Source: Corallococcus sp. AS-1-6 (GTDB lineage: Bacteria; Myxococcota; Myxococcia; Myxococcales; Myxococcaceae). From it: a DNA stretch of 64,000 nt. Shown here one piece after another: positions 16,825 through 24,782 of this stretch. The translations under genes and the position numbers were made by a program. The notes under the pieces were generated by a model. That model saw only the letters and a program-made list of their open reading frames with translations. It had not been told where the DNA came from and did no database searches. Each line of letters opens with the position of its first letter. Position 1 is the stretch's first letter. Location of the stretch: the NCBI RefSeq assembly GCF_020037015.1, contig NZ_JAIQDE010000027.1:1-64000 (forward strand), in the 5' to 3' direction.

Positions 16825-17865
16825 TCAGTCCGGCTGCGCGATGATCAACGTCTGCAAGGGCAGGTGCCGGATGGGCCGCGTGCTCTGGACCTTGAAACCC
16901 GCGTCATCCAGGAAGCCCTCGACCTCCGCGGGCGTGTAGGACGCCGCTCCGGACGTGAGGAAGTAGTGCAAGCCGATGAGCGGCGCGGACGTGCTCTGCG
17001 TGTCCCGCTCCTCGCGCAGGTACTCCAGCACCGCCAGCGTTCCCCGGGACACCATGGCCCCGCGCACGCGCCGGAGCAGCGCCACGTTCTGCGCGGGCGT
17101 CAGGTGGTGCATCACCTGGAACAGCAGCACGCCGTCATACGGCCCGCCCAGCTCCGCGGTCAGCACGTCCCCTTCCTTGTGCGTCACCCGGTGCGACAGC
17201 CCCGCCTGGGCGATGATGTCCCGCCCCACGCGCACGCTGCCCTCCAGGTCCACCACCGTGGCCTTCAGCCCCCGGTGCGCCCTGCACAGCTCCGCCGCGT
17301 ACCAGCCATGCGCGCCGCCCAGGTCCAGCAGGTGCCTCGCGCCCCGGGGCAGGGGAATGGCCGCCGCCACCTCCGGCGAGGCCATCCGCGCCAACTGGTA
17401 CATGGCCTGGATGTAGTCCCGCCAGCGCGGGTCGTCCGGAGCGAACTGGTGGATGTCCACCGACTGCCCGCTCTTCACCGCGGTCTCCAACTGCCCCCAC
17501 CAGTCCCACTGCGCGTAGTTGAACTCCAGGAACGCCGTGATGGACTGCGGCGAGCGCGGGTCCAACCACCGCCGCGCCCGGGGAGCCAGCCGGAAGCGCC
17601 CCCGGTGCAGCTCCACCACTTCGCAGGCGATGAGCGCTTCCAGGAGCGCCCGCATCCCCTCTGTGCTCGTCTTGAGCCGCGCCGCCAGCGCCTCCGCCGT
17701 CGCCGCGCCGTCCGCCAGCGCCGCGTAGACGCCCAGCCGGGCCCCGGCCATCAGCGTCCGCGACGCCATCATCCCGAAGAAGGCGTGCGCCAGGGGCTGG
17801 GGCGCCAGGTTGAGGAAGTCCGCGACCCGCTCCAGGAGGTTGTCCGCCTTCAGGCCCAGCCGCAT
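16825..17865 (-). CDS. SAM-dependent O-methyltransferase (family 2, acetylserotonin-type)
   Basis: This 346-residue protein has an N-terminal winged-helix dimerisation domain (ALAARLKTSTEGMRALLEAL) and a C-terminal Rossmann methyltransferase with the SAM motif HLLDLGGAHGWYAAEL. Also present are an acidic ribose-binding VDLEG and the post-motif LLFQVMHHL. This is the plant-COMT/acetylserotonin methyltransferase type seen in natural-product pathways. It stands apart from the phenolic-lipid genes, and its substrate cannot be inferred. It is followed on the same strand by the Uma2 gene after 51 nt. Confidence 0.88.
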   Translation of the reverse strand: MRLGLKADNLLERVADFLNLAPQPLAHAFFGMMASRTLMAGARLGVYAALADGAATAEALAARLKTSTEGMRALLEALIACEVVELHRGRFRLAPRARRWLDPRSPQSITAFLEFNYAQWDWWGQLETAVKSGQSVDIHQFAPDDPRWRDYIQAMYQLARMASPEVAAAIPLPRGARHLLDLGGAHGWYAAELCRAHRGLKATVVDLEGSVRVGRDIIAQAGLSHRVTHKEGDVLTAELGGPYDGVLLFQVMHHLTPAQNVALLRRVRGAMVSRGTLAVLEYLREERDTQSTSAPLIGLHYFLTSGAASYTPAEVEGFLDDAGFKVQSTRPIRHLPLQTLIIAQPD

Positions 17866-17899
17866 CGCGCGTCGCTCCTTGGAGTGGGGGGCCTGCCGG

Positions 17900-18232
17900 C
17901 TACCGGCGGCGCCGCGAGCCTGCCACGGCCGCCACGCCCAGCACCATCAGCGCCGCCTGCGGGCCCAGCAGGCACCCCTGCGTCTCCGCCTGGCGGATGC
18001 CGGTGTACTTGCACTTGCCCGCGTTGCAACTGAAGCGCGGCGCGCAGTCGCTGGTGCTGCGGCAGTCCGTGGGCACGCGCCCCGTGTTGTCGTCCCCTTC
18101 CGGAGAGTTCGGATCGTCCGGCTGGCCCGCGTCCGGCTGCTGGCCCTCCTGAGCCCGTGCCACCAGGGGGGAGAAGAGGAGCAGGCCGGCCAGGAGCCCT
18201 GCCGGAAAGATGCGGGAGGAGAGGGAGGACAT
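17900..18232 (-). CDS. Small secreted protein with MYXO-CTERM-like C-terminal anchor
   Basis: This 110-residue protein has a Sec signal peptide (cleavage near ARAQ), an acidic Asp/Pro-rich linker, a Cys cluster (DCRSTSDCAPRFSCNAGKC), and a C-terminal GC followed by a hydrophobic helix ending in SRRRR. A conserved Cys, a transmembrane segment and an Arg cluster at the very end are the features of the myxobacterial MYXO-CTERM sorting signal. I therefore expect processing and attachment to the outer surface. It starts 35 nt upstream of the methyltransferase gene on the same strand. Function is unknown. Confidence 0.72.
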   Translation of the reverse strand: MSSLSSRIFPAGLLAGLLLFSPLVARAQEGQQPDAGQPDDPNSPEGDDNTGRVPTDCRSTSDCAPRFSCNAGKCKYTGIRQAETQGCLLGPQAALMVLGVAAVAGSRRRR

Positions 18233-18357
18233 GAGGCGGGCGCCACCCTAACGCCCCAGCGGGGCGCTTGCATCCATCCTCTGAAGCGGGCGGCCTTCCG
18301 GGGTTCCCTGGAAACGCTGGCCGCCCCGGCGTCCGAATCTGCTACGGTCCCCCCGCG

Positions 18358-19680
18358 ATGGCGCCTCGAATCCTCGTCGTGGATGACAACCAGGAGCTCC
18401 TCTCCCTCCTCACGCAGTTGTTCGAGGACGCCGGGTACGAGGTGGTGGGCGCCAGCCGTGGCAAGCAGGCCATCGAGGCCGCCCGCGCCCAGCCCCCCGG
18501 CTGTGCTGTCTTGGACATCCTCTTGCCGGACATGATGGGCTACCACCTGGCGGACACGCTGCGGAAGGACAACCCCCAGCTCCCGCTGCTCTTCATCACC
18601 GGCGTCTTCAAGGGCGGCAAGCACGCCACCGAGGCGCGCCAGAAGTACCAGGCCGCCGGCTACTTCGAGAAACCCTTCGAGGCCCAGAAGCTGCTGGAGG
18701 CGGTGGCCAAGGTCCTGCCCGCGGAGAAGAAGGTCCCCGCCGCCTCCATGCAGGACGCCTTCGAGGTGGAGCTGGACATCGACGTGGAGGAGGAGGGCCC
18801 GCAGGACGCCATGGAGCTGACCGGCCGCATCAAGGTCACCGGCGGCGGCAACCTCACGGCCGAAATCCGCGGCGCCAACCTCACCGCCACGCCCATGCAG
18901 AAGGTGCCCACCACCCAGGTGCGGCCCCCCACGCCGGGCCGCCCGCCGGATCCGCTGCCGGTGGGCGCGGGCGCGCCGGGCAGCCGCCGGGGCGAGCTGA
19001 AGGACAACCTCCCGTCGCTGCTCACCGCCTTCTACCTGTCGCGTGAGACGGGCGAGCTGGGCGTGCAGCGCGGCAAGGTGAAGAAGGTCGTCTACTTCGA
19101 GAACGGCACTCCGGTGTTCGCGCTCTCCAACCTGCTGGCGGACCGCTTCGGGCAGTTCCTGGTGCGCGTGGGGAAGATCAAGCCCGAGCAGCTCCAGGAC
19201 GCGTCCGCCGTCGCCGCGCAGAGCCACCGGCGCACCGGTGACGTGCTGGTGGAGCGCGGCCTGCTCAAGGACACCGAGCGGCTGTACTACGTGGGCCAGC
19301 AGGTGAAGGCCATCATCTACTCGCTCTTCTCCTGGGAGGAGGGCACGTACGTGATGAGCTTCAAGGAGAAGGCCTCCTCGGAGTCCATCAAGCTGGACGT
19401 GCACCCGGCCAACCTCATCGTCCGGGGCATCAAGAAGCTCTACAAGCCGGAGCGCCTGCGCCGCCTGCTCCAGCCCGAGGACCGGCTCATCCCCGCCGTC
19501 GCCCCCGCCTACGGCCTCAACGAGGTGGAGCTGGAGCGCTGGGAGGCGGAGCTGCTGCCCAAGATTGACGGCAACCGCGTGGTGGCGGAGCTGCTCGCGT
19601 TCGCCAACCGCCCGGAGCACGTCGTCTACGGCTTCCTGGTGTCGATGATGGCGCTGGGCATCCTGGACAAGCGCTCCTGA
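18358..19680 (+). CDS. Response regulator with DUF4388 (PATAN-like) output domain
   Basis: In this 440-residue protein, residues 1-122 are a CheY-like receiver with the acidic pair in VVDDN, phospho-acceptor Asp in AVLDILLPDMMGYH and conserved Lys in YFEKPF. An acidic/Pro-rich linker follows. From residue ~215 there is a DUF4388 domain (GELKDNLPSLLTAFYLSRETG, KKVVYFENGTPVFA) and a helical C-terminus. DUF4388 proteins are plentiful in myxobacteria and often serve in gliding and signalling networks as protein-interaction outputs. No histidine kinase is nearby, so this is an orphan regulator. The ATG at 18358 matches the receiver start. Confidence 0.9.
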   Translation: MAPRILVVDDNQELLSLLTQLFEDAGYEVVGASRGKQAIEAARAQPPGCAVLDILLPDMMGYHLADTLRKDNPQLPLLFITGVFKGGKHATEARQKYQAAGYFEKPFEAQKLLEAVAKVLPAEKKVPAASMQDAFEVELDIDVEEEGPQDAMELTGRIKVTGGGNLTAEIRGANLTATPMQKVPTTQVRPPTPGRPPDPLPVGAGAPGSRRGELKDNLPSLLTAFYLSRETGELGVQRGKVKKVVYFENGTPVFALSNLLADRFGQFLVRVGKIKPEQLQDASAVAAQSHRRTGDVLVERGLLKDTERLYYVGQQVKAIIYSLFSWEEGTYVMSFKEKASSESIKLDVHPANLIVRGIKKLYKPERLRRLLQPEDRLIPAVAPAYGLNEVELERWEAELLPKIDGNRVVAELLAFANRPEHVVYGFLVSMMALGILDKRS

Positions 19681-19744
19681 GCGCTCGCGGTGCCTTCACG
19701 CGGGCCGGGAGTGCTCCCCGCGCCCGCCCGCGCCGCGCGGCTCC

Positions 19745-20386
19745 CTAGACGAGCCGCGAGCCGATCCAGAACAGGCCCAGCGCGCCGGAGCCCAGCGCCA
19801 CGCCGCGCTGGATCCACAGGCTGATGCGCGCGTTGGCGCGCGACAGGCCTTCCGCGAACAGCAGGCCCACGGCGCCCATGCCGATGAGGATGCCCAGCGC
19901 GAAGCCGGGCAGGTACGTCCACGCGGACAGGCTCATGCTGCCGCCCACCAGCAGCGGGGGCAGCGCGATGAGCAGCGACCGCACGCCGCTGACGGCCATG
20001 AAGGCGCCCGCGGCGGTGCTCACGGTGTGCACGTGCTCGTGCGGCTCGCGGTCGTGGCCGGGCAGGTGCGGGTGGCCGTGGTCCAGGCTGTGCGGGAAGA
20101 GCAGGGCGGTGACGGCCAGCGCCACCAGCACCGCGCCACCGAACACCTCCGCCCACCGCTCGAAGGTCTCCGACAGGCCCACGCCCGCGACCAGGCACAC
20201 CGCCGCGATGCCGCCCAGCATGGCCGCGTGGCCCAGGGCGAAGCGCAGCGCCGTCATGAGGGCGACGCGGCGCCGGCCACCGCCCAGGGTGCCGAGCGTG
20301 GCCATGGCGGCGCAGTGGTCCGGCCCCAGGGCGTGGAGCATGCCTTGGGACAGGCCGAGCAGGAAGGCGAGCAGGATGGGAGCCAC
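19745..20386 (-). CDS. NicO/HoxN-like nickel or cobalt membrane transporter
   Basis: This 213-residue polytopic protein starts at GTG 20386. The first helix carries GMLHALGPDHCAAM, the HAxxPDH metal-transport signature of the NicO/HoxN superfamily. A later segment has RFALGHAAML, and the cytoplasmic loop after the third helix is His-rich (HSLDHGHPHLPGHDREPHEH). Such transporters move Ni2+ or Co2+ across the inner membrane. Cobalt is a plausible cargo because a large cobalamin-controlled locus lies 30 kb away, but that link is only inference. It is divergent from the next lipoprotein gene with a gap of about 57 nt. Confidence 0.78.
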   Translation of the reverse strand: MAPILLAFLLGLSQGMLHALGPDHCAAMATLGTLGGGRRRVALMTALRFALGHAAMLGGIAAVCLVAGVGLSETFERWAEVFGGAVLVALAVTALLFPHSLDHGHPHLPGHDREPHEHVHTVSTAAGAFMAVSGVRSLLIALPPLLVGGSMSLSAWTYLPGFALGILIGMGAVGLLFAEGLSRANARISLWIQRGVALGSGALGLFWIGSRLV

Positions 20387-20443
20387 GACGGCGCACCCTA
20401 GCCGTGGTTTAACCCTGTGGCCAGCAGGAGGACGTCCCACACC

Positions 20444-20941
20444 ATGCGCATTGCCCATCCCCGAACTTCCGCCGCGCTGCTGCTCGCGGGGCTGCTCGCG
20501 CTGTCCGGCTGCTCCACCGACCCCGGTCCGGAGCAACTGAAGAAGGCCGAGGAGCGCTACCAGGAGCTGATCAACCAGAACCTCGCCGCCCAGGACCCGG
20601 CGTGGGCGGAGGTGGCCGCCCAGTTCGAGGCCGTCCCCAAGGACTCCAAGGCCCGCCCGGAGGCAGACAAGCGCCTGGCCGCGCTGAAGGCCGCCCAGGA
20701 GAAGGTCCCGCCGCGTCCCCTGGCCCGGCCCGGCGCGACCGGCCAGGGCGCCAGCGACGTGGAGGCCAAGCGCGCCGCGTGCGAGTCGCTCGCGAAGAAG
20801 ATGGGCGAGGCCCACACGGACGCGACGCGCAACATGCTGCGCAAGGTGCTGGAGAACTGCCAGGCGGACCTGGTCAAGCTGGAGGCCCACGACCACCCGC
20901 CGGGTGAAGAGGTCCATCCGGCGGACGAGGGCGCGCGCTGA
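20444..20941 (+). CDS. Lipoprotein of unknown function
   Basis: This 165-residue protein has signal peptide and lipobox ALSGC. The mature region is helical, charged and predicted to form coiled coils (EQLKKAEERYQELINQN, then a C-terminal helix from KRAACESLAKKMGEA), with a His-containing acidic tail. The ATG at 20444 begins directly at the signal peptide and is preferred over 20417. Function is unknown. Divergence from the metal transporter might indicate shared control, but no operator was recognised. Confidence 0.72.
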   Translation: MRIAHPRTSAALLLAGLLALSGCSTDPGPEQLKKAEERYQELINQNLAAQDPAWAEVAAQFEAVPKDSKARPEADKRLAALKAAQEKVPPRPLARPGATGQGASDVEAKRAACESLAKKMGEAHTDATRNMLRKVLENCQADLVKLEAHDHPPGEEVHPADEGAR

Positions 20942-21000
20942 CGTCCCCGTCGCGTGCGTGGAGTTGAGAAGCCCCCGGGGTCTGGGTATGGAGCCGACGC

Positions 21001-21591
21001 ATGCCCATGCCCCAAGCAGGTGACAAGGCCCCCGGCTTCTCGCTCCCCGACCAGAGCGGCGCCACCGTCTCCCTCTCGCAGTTCAAGGGGCGGCACGTCG
21101 TCCTCTACTTCTACCCGAAGGACGCGACCCCCGGCTGCACCACGGAGGCGTGCGACTTCCGTGACGAGCACTCCGCGCTGGTGAAGGCCGGCGCGGTGGT
21201 GCTGGGCGTGTCGCCGGACAGCGTCGCGTCCCACCAGAAGTTCGCCACGAAACAGGGGCTGCCGTTCTCGCTCCTGGCGGACCCGGACCACGCGCTGGCG
21301 GACGCGTACGGCGTGTGGGGGGAGAAGTCCCTCTATGGCCGCAAGTTCATGGGCCTCATCCGCGCGACCTTCCTCATCGGCCCGGACGCGAAGGTCGTCC
21401 GCGTGTGGCCCAAGGTGAAGGTGGCCGGGCACGTCGCGGAGGTCCTGGCCGCGCTCCAGGGCGGGGCGGCCTCCGACGCGGCTCCGGCCCCCAAGAAGGC
21501 TCAGGCGGCGAAGCCCGCCGCTGTCAAGAAACCGGCGGCGAAGAAGGCTCCGGCGGCGAAGGGCGCGGCCCGGAAGGGCGCTCGCGCCTGA
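21001..21591 (+). CDS. Peroxiredoxin of the BCP/PrxQ type with a Lys/Ala-rich tail
   Basis: This 196-residue protein has a thioredoxin fold with the peroxidatic Cys46 and likely resolving Cys51 in the [10 protein letters not shown] motif, diagnostic of BCP/PrxQ enzymes. These reduce hydrogen and organic peroxides using thioredoxin. After the normal end at about residue 155 there is a ~40-residue Lys/Ala/Pro tail ([18 protein letters not shown]) resembling histone H1-like or DNA-binding tails. The tail is unusual for the family and could tether the enzyme to nucleic acid. Cytoplasmic, with no signal peptide. Confidence 0.9.
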   Translation: MPMPQAGDKAPGFSLPDQSGATVSLSQFKGRHVVLYFYPKDATPGCTTEACDFRDEHSALVKAGAVVLGVSPDSVASHQKFATKQGLPFSLLADPDHALADAYGVWGEKSLYGRKFMGLIRATFLIGPDAKVVRVWPKVKVAGHVAEVLAALQGGAASDAAPAPKKAQAAKPAAVKKPAAKKAPAAKGAARKGARA

Positions 21592-21829
21592 GGTGGGGCG
21601 TGGGTGGCGGACGCCGGTGCACTCCTGGCGGGACAGGGAGGCCGGGACCGTGTATGCCTGCGCCCGTGGCTGGCTCCTCTCTCCCCGGGCGGGGCCGGCC
21701 GTTCACCATGAAGCCCTGTCGGCCTCCGGGCCGGACAGCGGGCGGCCGGCAGGGCCTGCCCCCGGGTGGATGCCCGGTGGTGGGCGAGGACGGCGTGACC
21801 ATTCCTCGGGGATGGCGGAGACGATGAAC

Positions 21830-22351
21830 ATGCGCGAGCGAGGCATTCAGCGGTGGATGGGAGCGGCGGCGCTGGCGGCGGGCGTGCTCCTGGGCACGGC
21901 CTGTGGCGGGCTGCCGGAGACGGGCGGCAAGCAGCCGGATGAGCCGCGGGGCAATGCCTTCGCGCAGCGTGGGACGCAGCCGGAGGCCGTCTACAACGTG
22001 GCCGAGCAGCAGGGGCGCGAGAACCCCGCGGACGCGCACCACGGTGACGCGGCCGCGAAGCTGCCTCCCCACGTGCTGACGGTGGACCGGGGCTACAACT
22101 CCACCATCGAGAAGATCGGCTCCAGCATCGACCCGCGCACGCCGGCGAAGGCGGGCAAGTCCAACAACTCCAAGTGGGACGACGCGGGCGGCATGATGGC
22201 GCACCGCTACGGCGTGCTCGGCGGCGCGACCTACTCGCCCGCGGCCGACGGTCTGGGCGGCTGGAACGTGTCCACCGCGAACGAGGGCACGCGCGGCTTC
22301 GAGGCGCCCTACACCTACGTGAGTCCGCCCGTCTACCTGCAGAACCGGTAG
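21830..22351 (+). CDS. Lipoprotein of unknown function
   Basis: The protein has about 173 residues, with an Arg-rich start, hydrophobic core and lipobox GTAC. The mature chain is Gly/Asn/Pro-rich with a central RGYNSTIEKIG segment and an aromatic-rich end. Three in-frame ATGs lie at 21812, 21824 and 21830. A GGAG at 21817-21820 is best spaced for 21830, which I chose. It may pair with the next small lipoprotein, 136 nt downstream on the same strand. No known domain is recognised. Confidence 0.65.
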   Translation: MRERGIQRWMGAAALAAGVLLGTACGGLPETGGKQPDEPRGNAFAQRGTQPEAVYNVAEQQGRENPADAHHGDAAAKLPPHVLTVDRGYNSTIEKIGSSIDPRTPAKAGKSNNSKWDDAGGMMAHRYGVLGGATYSPAADGLGGWNVSTANEGTRGFEAPYTYVSPPVYLQNR

Positions 22352-22487
22352 TTGGACGGAAGTCCCAGGGCGCCCGCCGGCCAGCGTGCCAGCGGGCGTC
22401 CGTCCTCCGGCCCCGCCACTCCCGGTGGGGCACCGGGGTGGCCACTCCTTCTGTCGAGGCCATGACGGCTTCTGGAGGGAGCAGGCC

Positions 22488-22859
22488 ATGCACTCAAGAA
22501 GACTTCATCACTGGACGCTGGTGGCGGTGTGCGCCGCGACGGCCGCGCTGGTCGGCCCCGGCTGCAACCGTGACAAGCCCACCATGCCGCGCGCGGGGAG
22601 CCGCTATCAGGGCGTCGCCAACACGCAGCAGCCCGCGCCGCCGGGGACGGGTGGCTCCGGCGCCACCGTGCCCACGGACGCGAAGGGCTCGCCGCTGAAG
22701 CCGCAGCCCGCGGGGGCCCAGGGCCTGCAGAACCAGATTGGCGCGCCCGGCTTCACCACGCTCCAGGAGCCGGTGCCCGGAGACCGGGGCGGCGCGGACC
22801 GCTTCCAGGGTCCCATGGGCCAGGGCTCCGAGCTGGGCTCCAGGCACGCCACCCACTAA
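22488..22859 (+). CDS. Small lipoprotein of unknown function
   Basis: This 123-residue protein has a basic n-region, hydrophobic helix and lipobox VGPGC. The mature part is low-complexity and rich in Gly, Pro and Gln, so probably extended. A GGAGGG precedes the ATG at 22488 with good spacing, supporting the start over the longer reading from 22386. It converges with nagZ, overlapping by 4 nt. It is compositionally similar to the upstream lipoprotein, suggesting a two-gene envelope unit. Confidence 0.65.
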   Translation: MHSRRLHHWTLVAVCAATAALVGPGCNRDKPTMPRAGSRYQGVANTQQPAPPGTGGSGATVPTDAKGSPLKPQPAGAQGLQNQIGAPGFTTLQEPVPGDRGGADRFQGPMGQGSELGSRHATH

Positions 22860-23965
22860 CGCGACGCGAGCATGGCCTCCGTGGGGTCCTTGCCGGTGAA
22901 GGCGCTGGCGAGGCCCTCGGCCAGCGCGCGGTGCTCCGCGTCGCCCAGCGTGGCGAGCCGGTCCTCGGCGGGGTGCGCGAAGCGGGCGGCGAGCGCGTCC
23001 AGGCGGCGGTGGGCTTCGGTGATGCGCTCGCGCGGGACGCGGCCGGACTCCACGGCCTTCACGAGCGCTTCGATGGCGGTGCGCTGCACGTCCGCCTTGT
23101 GGCACACGAGGAACAGGTCCACGCCCGCGAGCGTGCCCTGCACCGCGGCCTCCGCCACGGAGTAGTGGTCCGCGATGGCTTTCATCTCCAGGTCGTCGCT
23201 GACGAGCACGCCGTCGAAGCCCAGCTCCTTGCGCAGCAGGTCGTGCAGCGCGCGGTGGCTCATGGTGGCGGGGACGCCCTGCTCCAGCGCGTCGAAGAGC
23301 ACGTGCGCGGTCATCAGCGACGCGAGCCCCGCCTTCGCGAAGGCCTGGAACGGCACCAGCTCCACGCGGCGCAGGCGCTCCAGGTCGTGCGGCAGCTTCG
23401 GCAGGGTGAGGTGGCTGTCCGTCGTCGTGTCGCCGTGGCCGGGGAAGTGCTTTCCGCAGGACGCCACGCCGCCGGCCTCCAGCCCCTTGGCGAGCGCCAC
23501 GCCCAGCCGGCCCACCTCCACCGGGTCGCGGCTGAAGCTGCGGTCGCCAATCACGGGGTTGGCCGGGTTGGTGTCCACGTCGAGCACGGGCGCGAAGTCC
23601 CAGTCGAAGCCCACGGCGCGCAGCTCATGTGCGAGCAGCCGGCCCACGCGCTCGGCCAGGGCTTCGTCGCCGCGCTGTCCCAGCTCGCGCATGGGGGGCA
23701 GGGCGGTGAAGGGCTCGCCGCGAAGGCGCGCCACCCGGCCGCCCTCCTGGTCCACGGAGAGGATGAAGGGCCGGCCCGCGCGCGTCTTGATGTCACGGCA
23801 CAGCGCCGCGGTCTCCGCGGCGGTGCCCACGTTGCGCTTGAAGAGGATGGCGCCGTAGATGCCGTCATCCATCAGCGCCGCGAGGTCGGCGTCGATGCGG
23901 GTGCCAGGGAAGCCCACCATGAAGAGGCGGGCACAGTCGCGGTACAGGGCGGAAGCAGGGCTCAC
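22856..23965 (-). CDS. nagZ: Beta-N-acetylhexosaminidase (NagZ, GH3)
   Basis: This 369-residue glycoside hydrolase family 3 protein has LFMVGFPG at the start, LSVDQEGGRVARLR, the catalytic loop GKHFPGHGDTTTDSH (His/Asp general acid dyad) and the nucleophile Asp in VSDDLEMKAI. NagZ removes GlcNAc from anhydro-muropeptides in the cytoplasm during peptidoglycan recycling. The GTG at 23965 is chosen because it precedes the first conserved strand; a start at 24004 is possible. The promoter would lie in the ~130 nt between this start and the palindromic repeat array. Confidence 0.92.
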   Translation of the reverse strand: MSPASALYRDCARLFMVGFPGTRIDADLAALMDDGIYGAILFKRNVGTAAETAALCRDIKTRAGRPFILSVDQEGGRVARLRGEPFTALPPMRELGQRGDEALAERVGRLLAHELRAVGFDWDFAPVLDVDTNPANPVIGDRSFSRDPVEVGRLGVALAKGLEAGGVASCGKHFPGHGDTTTDSHLTLPKLPHDLERLRRVELVPFQAFAKAGLASLMTAHVLFDALEQGVPATMSHRALHDLLRKELGFDGVLVSDDLEMKAIADHYSVAEAAVQGTLAGVDLFLVCHKADVQRTAIEALVKAVESGRVPRERITEAHRRLDALAARFAHPAEDRLATLGDAEHRALAEGLASAFTGKDPTEAMLASR

Positions 23966-24094
23966 GGCGGCGCAGTGTGGCAGAGCCCGCCGCCCGTGGG
24001 GCACTGCGAGCGCATGCCGAGCGTCGGCTGCCTGTCAGGGCACGGAGCGGGCCGACCCGCAGGCTTCCAGGCTGGGCCCGAGATCGGCGTCCCG

Positions 24095-24772
24095 AAAACC
24101 TGTCCGACAGTCGGACAGGTTCGAAGCCCGTGGCCGGGAGGGCTCCCGCCGCAGCCAGGCGGCGGGAAACCTGTCGGACAGGTTCGAAGACCGCGGCCGG
24201 GGGGAGCCGCAGCAGCCGGGCGGCGCAAACCAGTCGGACAGTCGGACAGTTTTTGAAGACCGCGGCCGAGGCGAGGGAGGCCGCCTCAGCCGGGTAGCGG
24301 GAAACCTGTCGGACATTCGGACAGCGCGGAGAACCGTGGCCGAGGGAGGCCGCCGCAGCCGGGCAGCGGGAAACCTGTCGGACAGTCGGACAGCGCAGGA
24401 GAACCGTGGCCGGAAGGGGCTCCGCTGCGGCCGGGCGGCGGGAAACCTGTCGGACAATCGGACAGTTTGGAGCTGCGTTGCCGTGATTGCTCCCGCCGCG
24501 GCCGGGTGCCGGCAACCTGTCGGACCGTCGGACAGGTTTTTGGAGCAGCGAGGCCAGGAGGGGCTTCGGGCCCAGCCGAGCCATGGAAACCTGTCGGACC
24601 GTCGGACAGGTTTTGAAGCAGCGTGGCCAGGAGGGGCTTCGGGCCAGCCGGGCCACGGAAACCTGTCGGACAGTCGGACAGGTTTTGAAACAGCGTGGCC
24701 GGGAAGGGACTCCGGGTCAGCCGAGCCATGGAAACCTGTCCGACTGTCGGACAGGTTTTGGAGCAGCGTGGC
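24095..24772. repeat. Array of ten ~72-bp units each carrying a palindromic core
   Basis: Ten related units begin (at AACC of the core) at 24097, 24168, 24228, 24303, 24372, 24444, 24514, 24588, 24660 and 24733, with spacings of 60 to 75. Each has a ~25-nt core, then a GC-rich segment containing GTGGCC or CGCGGCC and ending near CAGCCGGGC. The first and last cores are perfect palindromes: AACCTGTCCGAC and GTCGGACAGGTT separated by one base. Inner cores are diverged and show direct GTCGGACA repeats. Several cores are followed by a run of T, so hairpins could terminate transcripts. The array fills most of the 817-nt gap between nagZ and the BatA-like gene. The non-core parts resemble each other, so it is not a CRISPR. 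Confidence 0.9.
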
Positions 24773-24782
24773 CGGGCGGGGC

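Noticed and set aside
24095-24772. CRISPR array
   Set aside because: Units are palindromic and ~72 bp, but the segments between cores are similar to each other, not unique spacers; no cas genes are nearby.
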